This document shows, piece by piece, positions 7,431 through 15,812 of a DNA stretch of 64,000 nt. The notes beneath the pieces are model-generated. The model was not told the DNA's origin and did no database searches. It worked only from the letters and a program-made list of their open reading frames with translations. Every line of letters starts with the position of its first letter. Position 1 is the first letter of the stretch. Both the position numbers and the translations under genes were made by a program. The DNA is from DASREM01 sp035652095 (GTDB taxonomy: Bacteria; Acidobacteriota; Terriglobia; Terriglobales; Acidobacteriaceae): NCBI GenBank assembly GCA_035652095.1, contig DASREM010000030.1, positions 95,332-159,331 of the forward strand. The letters are read 5' to 3'.

Positions 7431-8720
7431 CTATCCAATCGGCGAAAACAGCACCAGCGACTTGGGAACGATCAGCAAGCCCGTTTCCGGATCGGTGCCA
7501 TTTTGCGCCCAGGCGCCGACGCTCCAAACGTTGGTGGTGCCAGGCAGGGCAAAGACGCCATTCAACTGCTGCGCCAATCCTTTCGTGGGACTGGAGACGA
7601 TGGACCAACTGGTCCCGTCGAAGTGCTCGACCAGGGTTCGCTGCTGCGCGACGGTATTGCCGTTGGCGAAGAAGCCGATCGCGTAAATGTTGCTGGACGA
7701 GAACGCGCTGACCGATTTCAGAGTGTTGAAGGAGCCGGAATTGGAATCGACGTTGGGGCTGGAGACCACCTTCCAACTTACGCCGTCCCAGTGCTGCACC
7801 ATGGTCAACTCACGCAGAAAGCTGGAGTCGAGAATGAAACCAACAGCCGTTGCGTCGGTTGGCGACACCGCGGTCACACTCACCAGCACGTTCTGATTCA
7901 GGCTACCTGTCGGAAGCGGATTGGGGCTGTTGACCAGCTTCCACTGGGTACCATCGAAATGCTCGACCAGTGTCCTCACGGGGACATTGGGAGCGACGGC
8001 ATCGCCGACCGCCCAGATGTCGGAGGGAGAAGTGCCGGAGATGGACTGCAGCACATTTCCAGTCTGATTCTTATTGGGACTGCTCATCACGGTCCAGGAA
8101 GTACCATCCCAGTGCTCGACCAGCGTGAGGCTGGCGCCATTTGACGCGGTTTGGAACCCCACGGCGTACACATTATCTGAAGCCAGGGCGAAGACGCCGT
8201 TCAGCGCGTTGTTATTGAACGGGAGCTTGGGGGTCGCGACGACGGACCACTTGGTTCCGTCCCAGTGCATGGTCATGGGCTGAAGCAGCGCATTGCAAGG
8301 GAAGGTAAAGCCCACGGCCCAGACATCGTTGCTGGAGACAGCGGCCACGGAAGTGAGCACATTGCCGAAATTTCCCTGATTGCATTTGCCGGGGTTGGGG
8401 CTGGGAATGGTTCTCCAACTGACGCCGTCCCAGTGCAGGGTAAGAGTGCGCGATTCGTTGAGGTTGCTGGAATTCTGGAAGCCCACGGCCCAGGCGTCGG
8501 AGGCGGACAGAGCCACCACGGCGTTCAAAGTATTTCCGAAAACGTTGGGGCTGGGACTGTTTTGAATAGAGAAGATCGAAGTTTGCGCGAAAACAGCAGA
8601 CGAAAGGCTCAGGAACATCAAAGCGAGTAGAAACGGGCGCCAGCGAGACTGGCCGCCGTCCTGGTTGCTGCATTGCATGACACGCTCCAGCGAAATCAGA
8701 TTTTGACGGACTTCGCTCAT
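7431..8720 (-). CDS. Secreted beta-propeller-like repeat protein
   Basis: A 429-residue predicted exported protein. A hydrophobic segment at about residues 29-45 followed by VFAQ looks like a signal peptide, so a start at Met15 is as likely as the one given. The mature part is a run of about 50-residue repeats with the pattern D-x-W-A-V-G, then T-L-V-E-H-W/F-D-G-T-x-W and S-S-P-N, typical of bacterial surface propellers with unknown ligands. There is no catalytic motif. Such proteins are abundant in Acidobacteriota. A small unrelated gene lies upstream on the same strand. Confidence 0.75.
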   Translation of the reverse strand: MSEVRQNLISLERVMQCSNQDGGQSRWRPFLLALMFLSLSSAVFAQTSIFSIQNSPSPNVFGNTLNAVVALSASDAWAVGFQNSSNLNESRTLTLHWDGVSWRTIPSPNPGKCNQGNFGNVLTSVAAVSSNDVWAVGFTFPCNALLQPMTMHWDGTKWSVVATPKLPFNNNALNGVFALASDNVYAVGFQTASNGASLTLVEHWDGTSWTVMSSPNKNQTGNVLQSISGTSPSDIWAVGDAVAPNVPVRTLVEHFDGTQWKLVNSPNPLPTGSLNQNVLVSVTAVSPTDATAVGFILDSSFLRELTMVQHWDGVSWKVVSSPNVDSNSGSFNTLKSVSAFSSSNIYAIGFFANGNTVAQQRTLVEHFDGTSWSIVSSPTKGLAQQLNGVFALPGTTNVWSVGAWAQNGTDPETGLLIVPKSLVLFSPIG

Positions 8721-8830
8721 TGTTGTTGAAGCGTGCAGAAGGGTTTGTCACAGCCTTGTCAAAGTTGAAATGGGAAATTGCAAAAGTCAAACAAGACTAA
8801 GAACCTCCATCGGGCCTGGATGTTATGTAG

Positions 8831-9283
8831 TCAGGAATGTCGGATCAAATAGACAGCGAAGTATTCGGGTGTGATCTTGTCGGTGTTGCTGGCGGCCTTC
8901 GCGGTGATGGCAATGGTGACATTCTTGGTGGTGTCTACCGCGCTGGTTGCGCCAACGCCAGGCCCGAGAAACGCATTGGCGTTAGCTCCGGGTGGTTGAT
9001 ACCAGATCTGCGCGTTGGTCGCGCCGTTGTTGCCTACATGGACGTCCCAGGCCGATGTGCCGGAACCTGCAGAGGTGTTGACCACCACCGAACTGGCGCC
9101 GAAGGCGAAGCTGTAGGCCGTGCTGGTGCTGCCAGTGGTGTGCTTGAATGCGGTCTGGACCCAGACTTCGTCGCTGGCACCGAGCGTGCCTGCAGGAAGT
9201 ACGAAAGAAAACAGCGTGACTGGAGTTCCGTTAATGGTGGTGACTGGGGGTTGAACCCCCTGCTTGAAGAGAAGTGTCGCCAT
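8831..9283 (-). CDS. Hypothetical beta-rich protein
   Basis: A 150-residue protein rich in Thr, Ser, Ala, Val and Gly and poor in charge, with alternating patterns suggesting a beta-sandwich. It has no signal peptide or membrane segment. The C-terminal part (ITPEYFAVYLIR) and the TGSTSTAYSF stretch look like extracellular or phage-appendage proteins, but I cannot assign a family. The ATG follows a GGAG-containing leader on the minus strand. The gene is separate from the propeller gene by 110 bases. Confidence 0.6.
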   Translation of the reverse strand: MATLLFKQGVQPPVTTINGTPVTLFSFVLPAGTLGASDEVWVQTAFKHTTGSTSTAYSFAFGASSVVVNTSAGSGTSAWDVHVGNNGATNAQIWYQPPGANANAFLGPGVGATSAVDTTKNVTIAITAKAASNTDKITPEYFAVYLIRHS

Positions 9284-9369
9284 GATCGGCTCCGGGTATT
9301 GGAGGATAGTACCTCATTGCTTGCATCTCTGCGCAGGATTGCAGAGTACCGCCGGGCAGCGGGACGCCT

Positions 9370-10203
9370 TCATGAAGCCAGCGACGCTACCGCGCTGCGG
9401 TTGCTGTTACGGAGCAGGAACTGAAGGGTCTTGTCATTGAATTCCTGGGTGCTCTCGTAAATGGGCGCATGCGAGGAGCCTTCGAAGATCAGCAACTCGG
9501 AGTTGCGAATGCCACGCTTCAGGCGATCTGCGAAGCGGATGGATGTCACCAGATCATGACGGCCGAAGGTGATTTGCGTCGGGGCAGTGATTTTTGGAAG
9601 CTGGGCCTCCACATCATGGGCGAGCACGGCATTGGACTGCTGCAGGAAACTGGCCAGGGTTTGCGGCGGCCGGCTGCGCACAAAGTTGGCCAGCGACTCG
9701 ATGTACTCAGGCTTGGTGGCATAAAGCTCGGGTGTAAAACACCAGGGGAAGATGCCGCGGACCACCATCTCGGGCATGTTGTCGAGCGCTTTGGCCATGA
9801 CTTGCCATCCCTCGACGACGATTCGGGCGAAGGCGTCGGTTTTTGGCCACGCACCGTGAATGGAGAGAGACATCACTTTCTGAGGATGCTTGGCGGCCAG
9901 CCAGAGCCCGATGGCGCCTCCGAATGATAGGCCCGAGATGTGCGCTTGGGGGATGTTCAAGGCCTGCATGAACGCGGCGACATCATCTGCGAGGTCTTCG
10001 ACGGAATAGGCGCCGCTGGTAGCGTCGGTCTCACCAGTCCCACGCAGGTCGAGTGAGATGCAGGTGAAGTGCCTGGCATAATCGGCGACCTGAAAGGCAT
10101 AACAGGCATGATCTGCGGACAAGAAGGGCACCAGGATAAGAGGTTCCCCCGTCCCTTGCTGGTCGTAGTTCATCGTAACGTGGTTGGCTTTGACCTTGGG
10201 CAT
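9370..10203 (-). CDS. Alpha/beta hydrolase
   Basis: Alpha/beta-hydrolase fold enzyme of 277 residues. The nucleophile elbow GLSFGG, the oxyanion region at VPFLSADHACY, the acid in FGRHDLVT and the catalytic His in EGSSHAPIYE are all present. The best start is ATG 10203 (MPKVKANHV), preceded by AGGAGT eight bases upstream; a longer frame reaches 10257. The closest general groups are esterases and 3-oxoadipate enol-lactonase-like hydrolases; the substrate is not predictable. It is divergent from the APC permease, with a possible shared regulatory site between them. Confidence 0.82.
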   Translation of the reverse strand: MPKVKANHVTMNYDQQGTGEPLILVPFLSADHACYAFQVADYARHFTCISLDLRGTGETDATSGAYSVEDLADDVAAFMQALNIPQAHISGLSFGGAIGLWLAAKHPQKVMSLSIHGAWPKTDAFARIVVEGWQVMAKALDNMPEMVVRGIFPWCFTPELYATKPEYIESLANFVRSRPPQTLASFLQQSNAVLAHDVEAQLPKITAPTQITFGRHDLVTSIRFADRLKRGIRNSELLIFEGSSHAPIYESTQEFNDKTLQFLLRNSNRSAVASLAS

Positions 10204-10290
10204 AAGAGGACTCCTGGAGAGGACGATTTCTGCAGAGGATTCTGCGCCGGGACGCATGCGGCGTCAATTCGTTTTTCCCAGTACTTTCTA

Positions 10291-10304
10291 TTAAATCGTT
10301 TCAA
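10291..10304. promoter_or_regulatory. Possible LacI-type operator half-match (site 1)
   Basis: TTAAATCGTTTCAA lies between the divergent hydrolase and permease genes. The surrounding 20 bases agree with those around 15086-15099 at 17 positions. Five of seven symmetry pairs match. A TTGACA element follows at 10311. Inference only. Confidence 0.35.
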
Positions 10305-10349
10305 TTCCTGTTGACAGCCCGCCTGCACTCATAATCCAATAGCGCCTTC

Positions 10350-11723
10350 ATGGCTTCTTCCACGACCGGCACAGCGGCATCTTCCGCTCCTCGCCTTCGA
10401 CGAGCGCTCACCCTTTGGGACCTGATTCTTTATGGCGTGATTGTGATCCAGCCGGTGGCGCCGATGTCGGTGTTTGGCGTGCTCAGCGAGCGGGGACGGG
10501 GGCACGTGGTGACCACCATCCTGATTGCGATGGTTGGCATGCTCTTCACCGCGATCAGTTATGGCCGCATGGCGCGAGCCTATCCCAGCGCCGGATCGGC
10601 ATTCACTTACGTTGGGCAGGAGATCAACCCTGCGCTCGGGTACGTCACGGGATGGAGCATGGTCATGGATTACATGCTGAACCCAATGATCTGCATCATC
10701 TGGATCAGCCAGCAGGCGCACGTGTTCGCGCCGGGCGTGGCGTACTGGATCTGGACCATCGTGTTCGCGGGCGTGCTGACCTTGCTCAACATCCAGGGGA
10801 TCAAGACTTCGGCGCGATTGAACGCGTGCCTGGCAGCAGCGATGGGGGTGGTGATCGTCATCTTCTTTGTGATGGCCGCGCGCTATATCTTCGGACATCC
10901 CCACGAGGATCCCGGTTTCTTCATCAGGCCGTTCTATGACCCGCAAATGTTCAACCTGAAAACCGTGCTGGGCGGAACATCGATCGCCGTGTTGACCTAT
11001 ATCGGCTTCGATGGGATCTCCACACTCTCCGAGGAAGCGGAGAACCCGCGGCGCAACATTCTTCTGGCCACCGTGCTGACTTGCCTGGTCATCGGAATTC
11101 TTTCTGCCTTCCAGGTCTATGCAGCGCAGTTGGTGTGGCCGGCATCGCGTCCGTTCCCAAACGTTGATACCGCATTCGTGCACGTCGCGGGAGTCACCTG
11201 GGCCCCGTTGTTTGCGATCGTGGGGCTCACTTTACTGGTGGCGAACTTCGGCTCAGGCCTGGGCGCACAGATCGGGGCCGCCCGCCTTCTTTACGGCATG
11301 GGACGCAGCAGCGCCTTGCCAAAATCGTTTTTCGGCGCAGTGGATGCGCATCGGCACGTTCCCCGCAACAACGTTATCTTTGTTGCTGCCGTGGCGCTGA
11401 TTGGCGCCCTGCTGGTAACGTTCAACCTGTTTAGCTATGGCCTGGGCGCGGAGATGCTCAACTTTGGCGCTCTCATTGCTTTTATGGGAGTGAATGTGGC
11501 GGCGTTCCTGCGCTACTTCGTGAAAGGCGAGAGAAAGTTCACCAATTTCTTTCCTCCTGTCGCTGGATTCCTGATTTGTCTGCTGCTCTGGCTCAACCTG
11601 AGCGCCAAGGCATGGATTGTCGGTACGGTGTGGATGGCAGTGGGCATCGCGTTTGGGGCCTGGAAAACCCGCGGCTTCCGCAGCAACCTGATCGACTTCG
11701 AATTGCCTCCGGATGAGGCGTGA
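10350..11723 (+). CDS. APC-family amino-acid permease
   Basis: Integral membrane transporter of 457 residues with about twelve hydrophobic spans. APC superfamily features include the first-helix region LTLWDLILYGVIVIQPVAP, the helix-2/3 region YPSAGSAFTYVGQEINPALGY and the YIGFDGISTLSEEAENPRRNI segment, which corresponds to the conserved helix 6-7 region. It likely imports an amino acid or amine by proton symport. The specificity is unknown; hutH lies nearby but not adjacent. It is transcribed divergently from the alpha/beta hydrolase. Confidence 0.88.
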   Translation: MASSTTGTAASSAPRLRRALTLWDLILYGVIVIQPVAPMSVFGVLSERGRGHVVTTILIAMVGMLFTAISYGRMARAYPSAGSAFTYVGQEINPALGYVTGWSMVMDYMLNPMICIIWISQQAHVFAPGVAYWIWTIVFAGVLTLLNIQGIKTSARLNACLAAAMGVVIVIFFVMAARYIFGHPHEDPGFFIRPFYDPQMFNLKTVLGGTSIAVLTYIGFDGISTLSEEAENPRRNILLATVLTCLVIGILSAFQVYAAQLVWPASRPFPNVDTAFVHVAGVTWAPLFAIVGLTLLVANFGSGLGAQIGAARLLYGMGRSSALPKSFFGAVDAHRHVPRNNVIFVAAVALIGALLVTFNLFSYGLGAEMLNFGALIAFMGVNVAAFLRYFVKGERKFTNFFPPVAGFLICLLLWLNLSAKAWIVGTVWMAVGIAFGAWKTRGFRSNLIDFELPPDEA

Positions 11724-11931
11724 GGACTACGGACTTTGCGATGAATGCGCTGGAGGTGTTGTATCCCGACTCAGCGCAACATGAGTAATTTTCTCGTCCG
11801 CCGCCAAGAGTTGCAGTGACCGGACCAGGCGAAGGTGACGCCGCCATTGCCCTCGCGGGCGACAAAGTTGCTTGGTTTAAGGACCGGAGGGGATATCCTC
11901 TCGGTTTTATGTGTGAACGGGGAGTTGACCC

Positions 11932-12294
11932 ATGCAGAGTAGAGCTGCAAGCGTGTCTGCATATCTGAAAGAGCTCCCATCTGATCGAAAGGTTCCACTC
12001 GCCAAGCTTCGCCAACTGTGCAAGCAGGCCCTCAAGAATTATGAAGAGGCGATCGAGTACGGCATGCCCGGTTACAAGCGGAACGGGATGATCGAAGTTG
12101 CCTTCGCCAGCCAGAAGCAATACGTCGCTCTCTACGTGCTCAAGAAGGACGTTCTCGATCGGCACCGCAAGGCGCTGCCCGGATGTGAGATCGGCAAAGG
12201 CTGTATCCGTTTCCGCAAAGCAGACCAGATTGATTTCGAGGCGGTGCTGAAGCTGTTGCGTGATGTCGCCGGGTCGAAGTCAAAGCCCTGCTAA
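11932..12294 (+). CDS. DUF1801 domain protein
   Basis: A 120-residue DUF1801 (YdhG-like) protein. The family pattern is clear: KVPLAKLRQLCKQ, then EEAIEYGMPGYKRNG, then YVALYVLKKDV and the GKGCIRFRKADQID block. Members are small soluble proteins of uncertain role, sometimes described as iron-chaperone-like. GGGGAG lies seven bases before the ATG. It converges on the GH2 gene with only 17 bases between the stops. Confidence 0.85.
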   Translation: MQSRAASVSAYLKELPSDRKVPLAKLRQLCKQALKNYEEAIEYGMPGYKRNGMIEVAFASQKQYVALYVLKKDVLDRHRKALPGCEIGKGCIRFRKADQIDFEAVLKLLRDVAGSKSKPC

Positions 12295-12311
12295 CGGCCG
12301 CGAACCTCAGC

Positions 12312-14978
12312 CTACTCCAGGTTCCACCCACTCACCTGCACTGTCGGCTTGGCCGTGCCCAACGCGTCCGCACGATAGGTGGCCGTGATTTCCCGCTTCT
12401 CGCCCGGCAACAAGGAGATGTAATTGTCCTCCCACACCACCGGCAAGATTTCCTCTGAACTTTTGTTGACCTTCAAACGCACAAAGAATGCGAGATGTTT
12501 GCCTGGATTTTCCAAGGTGACGTGGGTGACCGCTTCCCCCGCCTTATGCTCAGTGTGGTCGCTGACCTTCAACTTCACTTTTGGAAGCTGCGAGAGGGCG
12601 GTGTAGTCGGCGAAGCTTGCGGTCGGAGTGGTGTACCAGTTCGACTTCTCCCAATCCAAAGTCTCGGGCCTGGTCGAGAGCCAGTAAAAATTCGATCCGA
12701 CCAGCTTGCCGCTACTGTCCTCAACCTTCAGAGACAGAAAATACGTCGGGCTCAAATCCTGAATCTCGGGAATGGTCAGGACTTTGGCGGTGCTGTCGGC
12801 GGCGGCGTCCACCGCGACGGTCTGCGAAAATTTCTCGCTCATGTCGAGATTCAATACCCGGGCCGTGACCTTCAGCCCCTTCGCATCCTGATACTGGCTG
12901 CTGACCAGCCATATGGAGTGATCGTCGTATCCATACACCGGGTTCAGGGGCTGCAGCGCTTTTTTCGCCCCGAAGTACGCTCCACCCGGCCGCAGGTAGT
13001 AGTCGTACAAATGCCAGATCATCGAAGGCCAGGCATTGTTCAGCATCCACTGAATGACGCCAGTGGATGTGTACTTGTTGCGGCTATAAGCTTCGTACAT
13101 AGCGCGGATGCCTTCATAACCGAGCATCTGCGATTTCTGGGCGAAGTCCTCCAGGCCGGCTGTGTTGCCGTAGCGGTTGTTCAGAGCCTCGGAAAATACG
13201 TGGAGATCTTTGAATTTGCCGCCGCCCGCGTGATAGTTCCAGAAATCGTCGATCGGCCAGAGGTGATCCGGCGGCAACATCTTCTTAATGCTTTCGACAG
13301 GAGGAACAATCGGGCCCGGGCCGGTCTCGGTATTGAATCCGTAGGCTCCGCCGCAGCCTCCTTCATTGCAAGAATGATGGTCGCTGGGAACATCTTTGCT
13401 CCAATAGGAGGGCGCCACATACTCATAGGGACCGGTCATCTTGACGCCGCTCTGTCCGCTCAGCCCGGCGGGCTTGGCGGTGGCTGACGAGACCGTCGGA
13501 TTTGGCCAGAGCAGCGCGTCTTCGACGCTCTGGTACATCTGCTCCACATCCGGCGGGGGAGGATTATCGCTTCCATTCAGCCACATCACCAGCGCGGGAT
13601 GGCTGCGCAGGCGATACATCTGGTCGGTGATGGAAGCCTTGGCGATTTCAAAATCGGCGGTGGACCAGCGGCCCCAATGCTCCCAATGATCGCAGCAGCA
13701 CCATCCTGCCATGAGCAGGATTCCTTTGCGGTCCGCCAACTCGAGGAACTCCCTGGTCTCGAGCTTGCCCTCGAGGCGGATGGTATTCAGACCCATGTCC
13801 TGCACGTAGCGGAGTTCATCTTCGAGCCGGCGCGGATTCTCGCGCAGCATCATGTCGGGAGACCATCCGCCGCCGCGAATCAGGATCTTCTTACCGTTGA
13901 TGGTGAAGATTCGCGAATTGTTGGAGACTACTTCCGAACTGATTTGGCGAATTCCGAACTGCGTTTCGGCGAGGTCGGAAAGTTTGCCGTTCACTTCGAA
14001 TTCCATGCTGACGGTATAGAGGTTCGGCGTGCCCATCTGGGCCGGCCACCAGAGGCGAGGACTATCGAGATTCAACTGCGAAAATTTGTCCGGGGTAAAC
14101 GTCACGTCCCTGGATTCGCCCGGCCCAAGCTCTACCTCTTGCGAGAACTCGATGTTCTCGATGTGGCCTTTCAGGGTGCCGTGTACGTTTTGCCTGCTGC
14201 CGTTCTTCAAGAGCGCGGCCACGGTGAGCTGCGCCTTGTCGTTGGCGGGAGAGTTGACCTTGGAAACCACGGTGGGATGGCGCAAGGCGACCGGACCGCT
14301 GCTGCTTATTTCCACGCTGCGCCATAGACCCATGTTCTTGTCGGGCGGCGCAGGATTCCAGTCCACAAACGTGATCGCCAGATCGTTTTCGGTCGGCGCC
14401 CAGATTTGAACTGCAAGCACGTTGGGTTTGCCAGGCAAGGCGGTGTCGGTGATGTTCAACTCCGGCGTGCGCCAGGCTCCGGCGATTTCTTCCGGCTTGG
14501 CAATGTTCTTCCCGTTCAGCCAGATGCTGGCGCGGTAGTTGATCCCGTTAAATTTCAGCCAGATGCTTTTCCCGGCAAAGCTGACGGGAATGGTGAACTC
14601 CTTGCGATACCACCATGGCACCGCGTACGGGCTGTCGGGCTGCATGGCGTAATTCGAAAAATTGTCCCCAATGGGGTAGGTCACGCCGGGCACCGACCGC
14701 AGGTTCATGCCGAAGCCGGGGTCGGGATAGATCTTGTTCTTCACTTGCGCGGCAAATACGGTGGTCGGAACCGATACAGCCAACCAGCCCTTCGGTTGAA
14801 ATTGCGGAGTCGAAAGGACGTCGCCGGTCTCTCCGGTTTTGGCGGAAGACTGCAGGGTCCAGCCATCTCGCAAAGTGATCGTCGTTCCCGATTGAGTGTG
14901 CTTGTTGGGCCCCTGCGCGAACAGCAGAACAGGGAGTACGAACAGCAGCAACACGAGCTGCGAGCTGCGCTTTTTCAT
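12312..14978 (-). CDS. GH2 glycoside hydrolase, exo-beta-D-glucosaminidase (CsxA)-like
   Basis: Exported glycoside hydrolase family 2 enzyme of 888 residues with an N-terminal signal peptide (LVLLLFVLPVLLFAQ). The order is sugar-binding domain (GINYRASIWLNG near 145-156), immunoglobulin-like domain, TIM barrel, then C-terminal beta domains. The catalytic region carries WLNGSDNPPPP, with the general acid as Asp471, and GFNTETGPGP, with the nucleophile Glu551. That Asp-for-Glu acid is the mark of exo-beta-D-glucosaminidases such as CsxA, pointing to chitosan or glucosamine-oligomer breakdown. Mannosidase-like GH2 enzymes are an alternative. A LacI-type palindrome sits about 110 bases upstream of the start. 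Confidence 0.85.
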   Translation of the reverse strand: MKKRSSQLVLLLFVLPVLLFAQGPNKHTQSGTTITLRDGWTLQSSAKTGETGDVLSTPQFQPKGWLAVSVPTTVFAAQVKNKIYPDPGFGMNLRSVPGVTYPIGDNFSNYAMQPDSPYAVPWWYRKEFTIPVSFAGKSIWLKFNGINYRASIWLNGKNIAKPEEIAGAWRTPELNITDTALPGKPNVLAVQIWAPTENDLAITFVDWNPAPPDKNMGLWRSVEISSSGPVALRHPTVVSKVNSPANDKAQLTVAALLKNGSRQNVHGTLKGHIENIEFSQEVELGPGESRDVTFTPDKFSQLNLDSPRLWWPAQMGTPNLYTVSMEFEVNGKLSDLAETQFGIRQISSEVVSNNSRIFTINGKKILIRGGGWSPDMMLRENPRRLEDELRYVQDMGLNTIRLEGKLETREFLELADRKGILLMAGWCCCDHWEHWGRWSTADFEIAKASITDQMYRLRSHPALVMWLNGSDNPPPPDVEQMYQSVEDALLWPNPTVSSATAKPAGLSGQSGVKMTGPYEYVAPSYWSKDVPSDHHSCNEGGCGGAYGFNTETGPGPIVPPVESIKKMLPPDHLWPIDDFWNYHAGGGKFKDLHVFSEALNNRYGNTAGLEDFAQKSQMLGYEGIRAMYEAYSRNKYTSTGVIQWMLNNAWPSMIWHLYDYYLRPGGAYFGAKKALQPLNPVYGYDDHSIWLVSSQYQDAKGLKVTARVLNLDMSEKFSQTVAVDAAADSTAKVLTIPEIQDLSPTYFLSLKVEDSSGKLVGSNFYWLSTRPETLDWEKSNWYTTPTASFADYTALSQLPKVKLKVSDHTEHKAGEAVTHVTLENPGKHLAFFVRLKVNKSSEEILPVVWEDNYISLLPGEKREITATYRADALGTAKPTVQVSGWNLE

Positions 14979-15085
14979 GATTGCCCCTGAACCAGGTATG
15001 TGAGTGGTGGCCTTCCCTTATGCCGTGCCTGGCAAAGACGCTGCCATCTGTGTGAGAACATCCCTCAAGGTGATAACACGTTCTA

Positions 15086-15099
15086 TTGATACGTTTCAA
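15086..15099. promoter_or_regulatory. LacI/GalR-type operator candidate (site 2)
   Basis: TTGATACGTTTCAA, a 14-bp near-palindrome with six of seven symmetric pairs and the central CG usual for LacI-family sites. It lies 108 bases upstream of the GH2 start. Close relatives occur at 10291-10304 and 46259-46272. Confidence 0.5.
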
Positions 15100-15200
15100 T
15101 GACTGATTTATTGAAGATTCTTCGGGGCGGGGGAACGGAGATCGGGTCTTCTATGCCATCAGGAGCGGCCGGCAAAAGGCCGGAGTTGCAGATGTAGAGT

Positions 15201-15437
15201 TCACGCAGACCGCTTGCGGAAAATCCCCATCACCTTTTGCACTGCGGTTGGTTCGGAAAGTTCTGCTGGGCGGGGTTCGGCAACCCCCTCGGCAGAGGAC
15301 GAGACTTCCTCTGCGGAGTTCGGTCTGTCATCGGCGTTATCGCAGAGCAGGGTTGCTGCAATGCGGAGGCACTCCACTTCCTTGCGCACTCGAGTCAGGT
15401 CGAGTTCCTTTTGCGCCAGAAGTTCGTCCAGGTTCAT
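15201..15437 (-). CDS. Small coiled-coil hypothetical protein
   Basis: A 78-residue protein. Residues 1-33 (MNLDELLAQKELDLTRVRKE and on) form a charged heptad-like helix, then a Ser/Glu/Pro-rich linker and a basic end (GIFRKRS). The shape matches short proteins seen widely in Acidobacteriota whose role is unknown. It is transcribed away from the PpiD-like gene. Codon use and the clean helical pattern support coding despite the small size. Confidence 0.6.
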   Translation of the reverse strand: MNLDELLAQKELDLTRVRKEVECLRIAATLLCDNADDRPNSAEEVSSSAEGVAEPRPAELSEPTAVQKVMGIFRKRSA

Positions 15438-15812
15438 GCGTGTAGCCTTTGTCAGTTGAAGTCATACAGCCTGAGTTGGGGAAGGTAACAGTTTTTCTAC
15501 TCGCGCTCAAGCTTTGGAATCGCTCCGCGGTGTGCCGGTTGGTGCCACGTAAGGGAAAGAATCGAACTTACCTTCCGGCTCAGGTAGTCCTCTCTTGGCT
15601 GAGGAAAGCATGGTTTTCCAGAGAGTCATGCGTGATGACCGCAGTAGCCCGGTTGAGGCAACGCTCCCCTTTCTAGCGAAGGGATTAAGAATTCAGAATT
15701 CTGCGCCGGATAGCGTTGCAGAAACACTGGGCAATGCCGTGGGAAGCGGGATTTTCTCCGCTATATCGGGTAAAATCATAGATTCTGCCTGCATTTCCGG
15801 AGTGACAAGAAG
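15438..15812. other. Intergenic region upstream of the PpiD-like gene
   Basis: 375 bases without a convincing gene. It holds a perfect 7+1+7 palindrome, AGAATTC-A-GAATTCT, at 15688-15702, a small GCGG/CCGC hairpin near 15750 and a TAAAAT -10-like element about 40 bases before the ATG at 15813. A GAATCGAACTT stretch near 15560 mimics a tRNA T-arm but has no matching acceptor stem. Otherwise I see nothing. Confidence 0.4.

Noticed and set aside
12495..13487. Plus-strand open frame of 330 codons inside the GH2 gene
   Set aside because: The GH2 reading carries all catalytic motifs; this frame has none.
15541..15640. tRNA-like T-arm on the minus strand upstream of the PpiD-like gene
   Set aside because: GTAAG-TTCGATT-CTTTC folds with one mismatch, but no acceptor, anticodon or D-arm can be paired around it.
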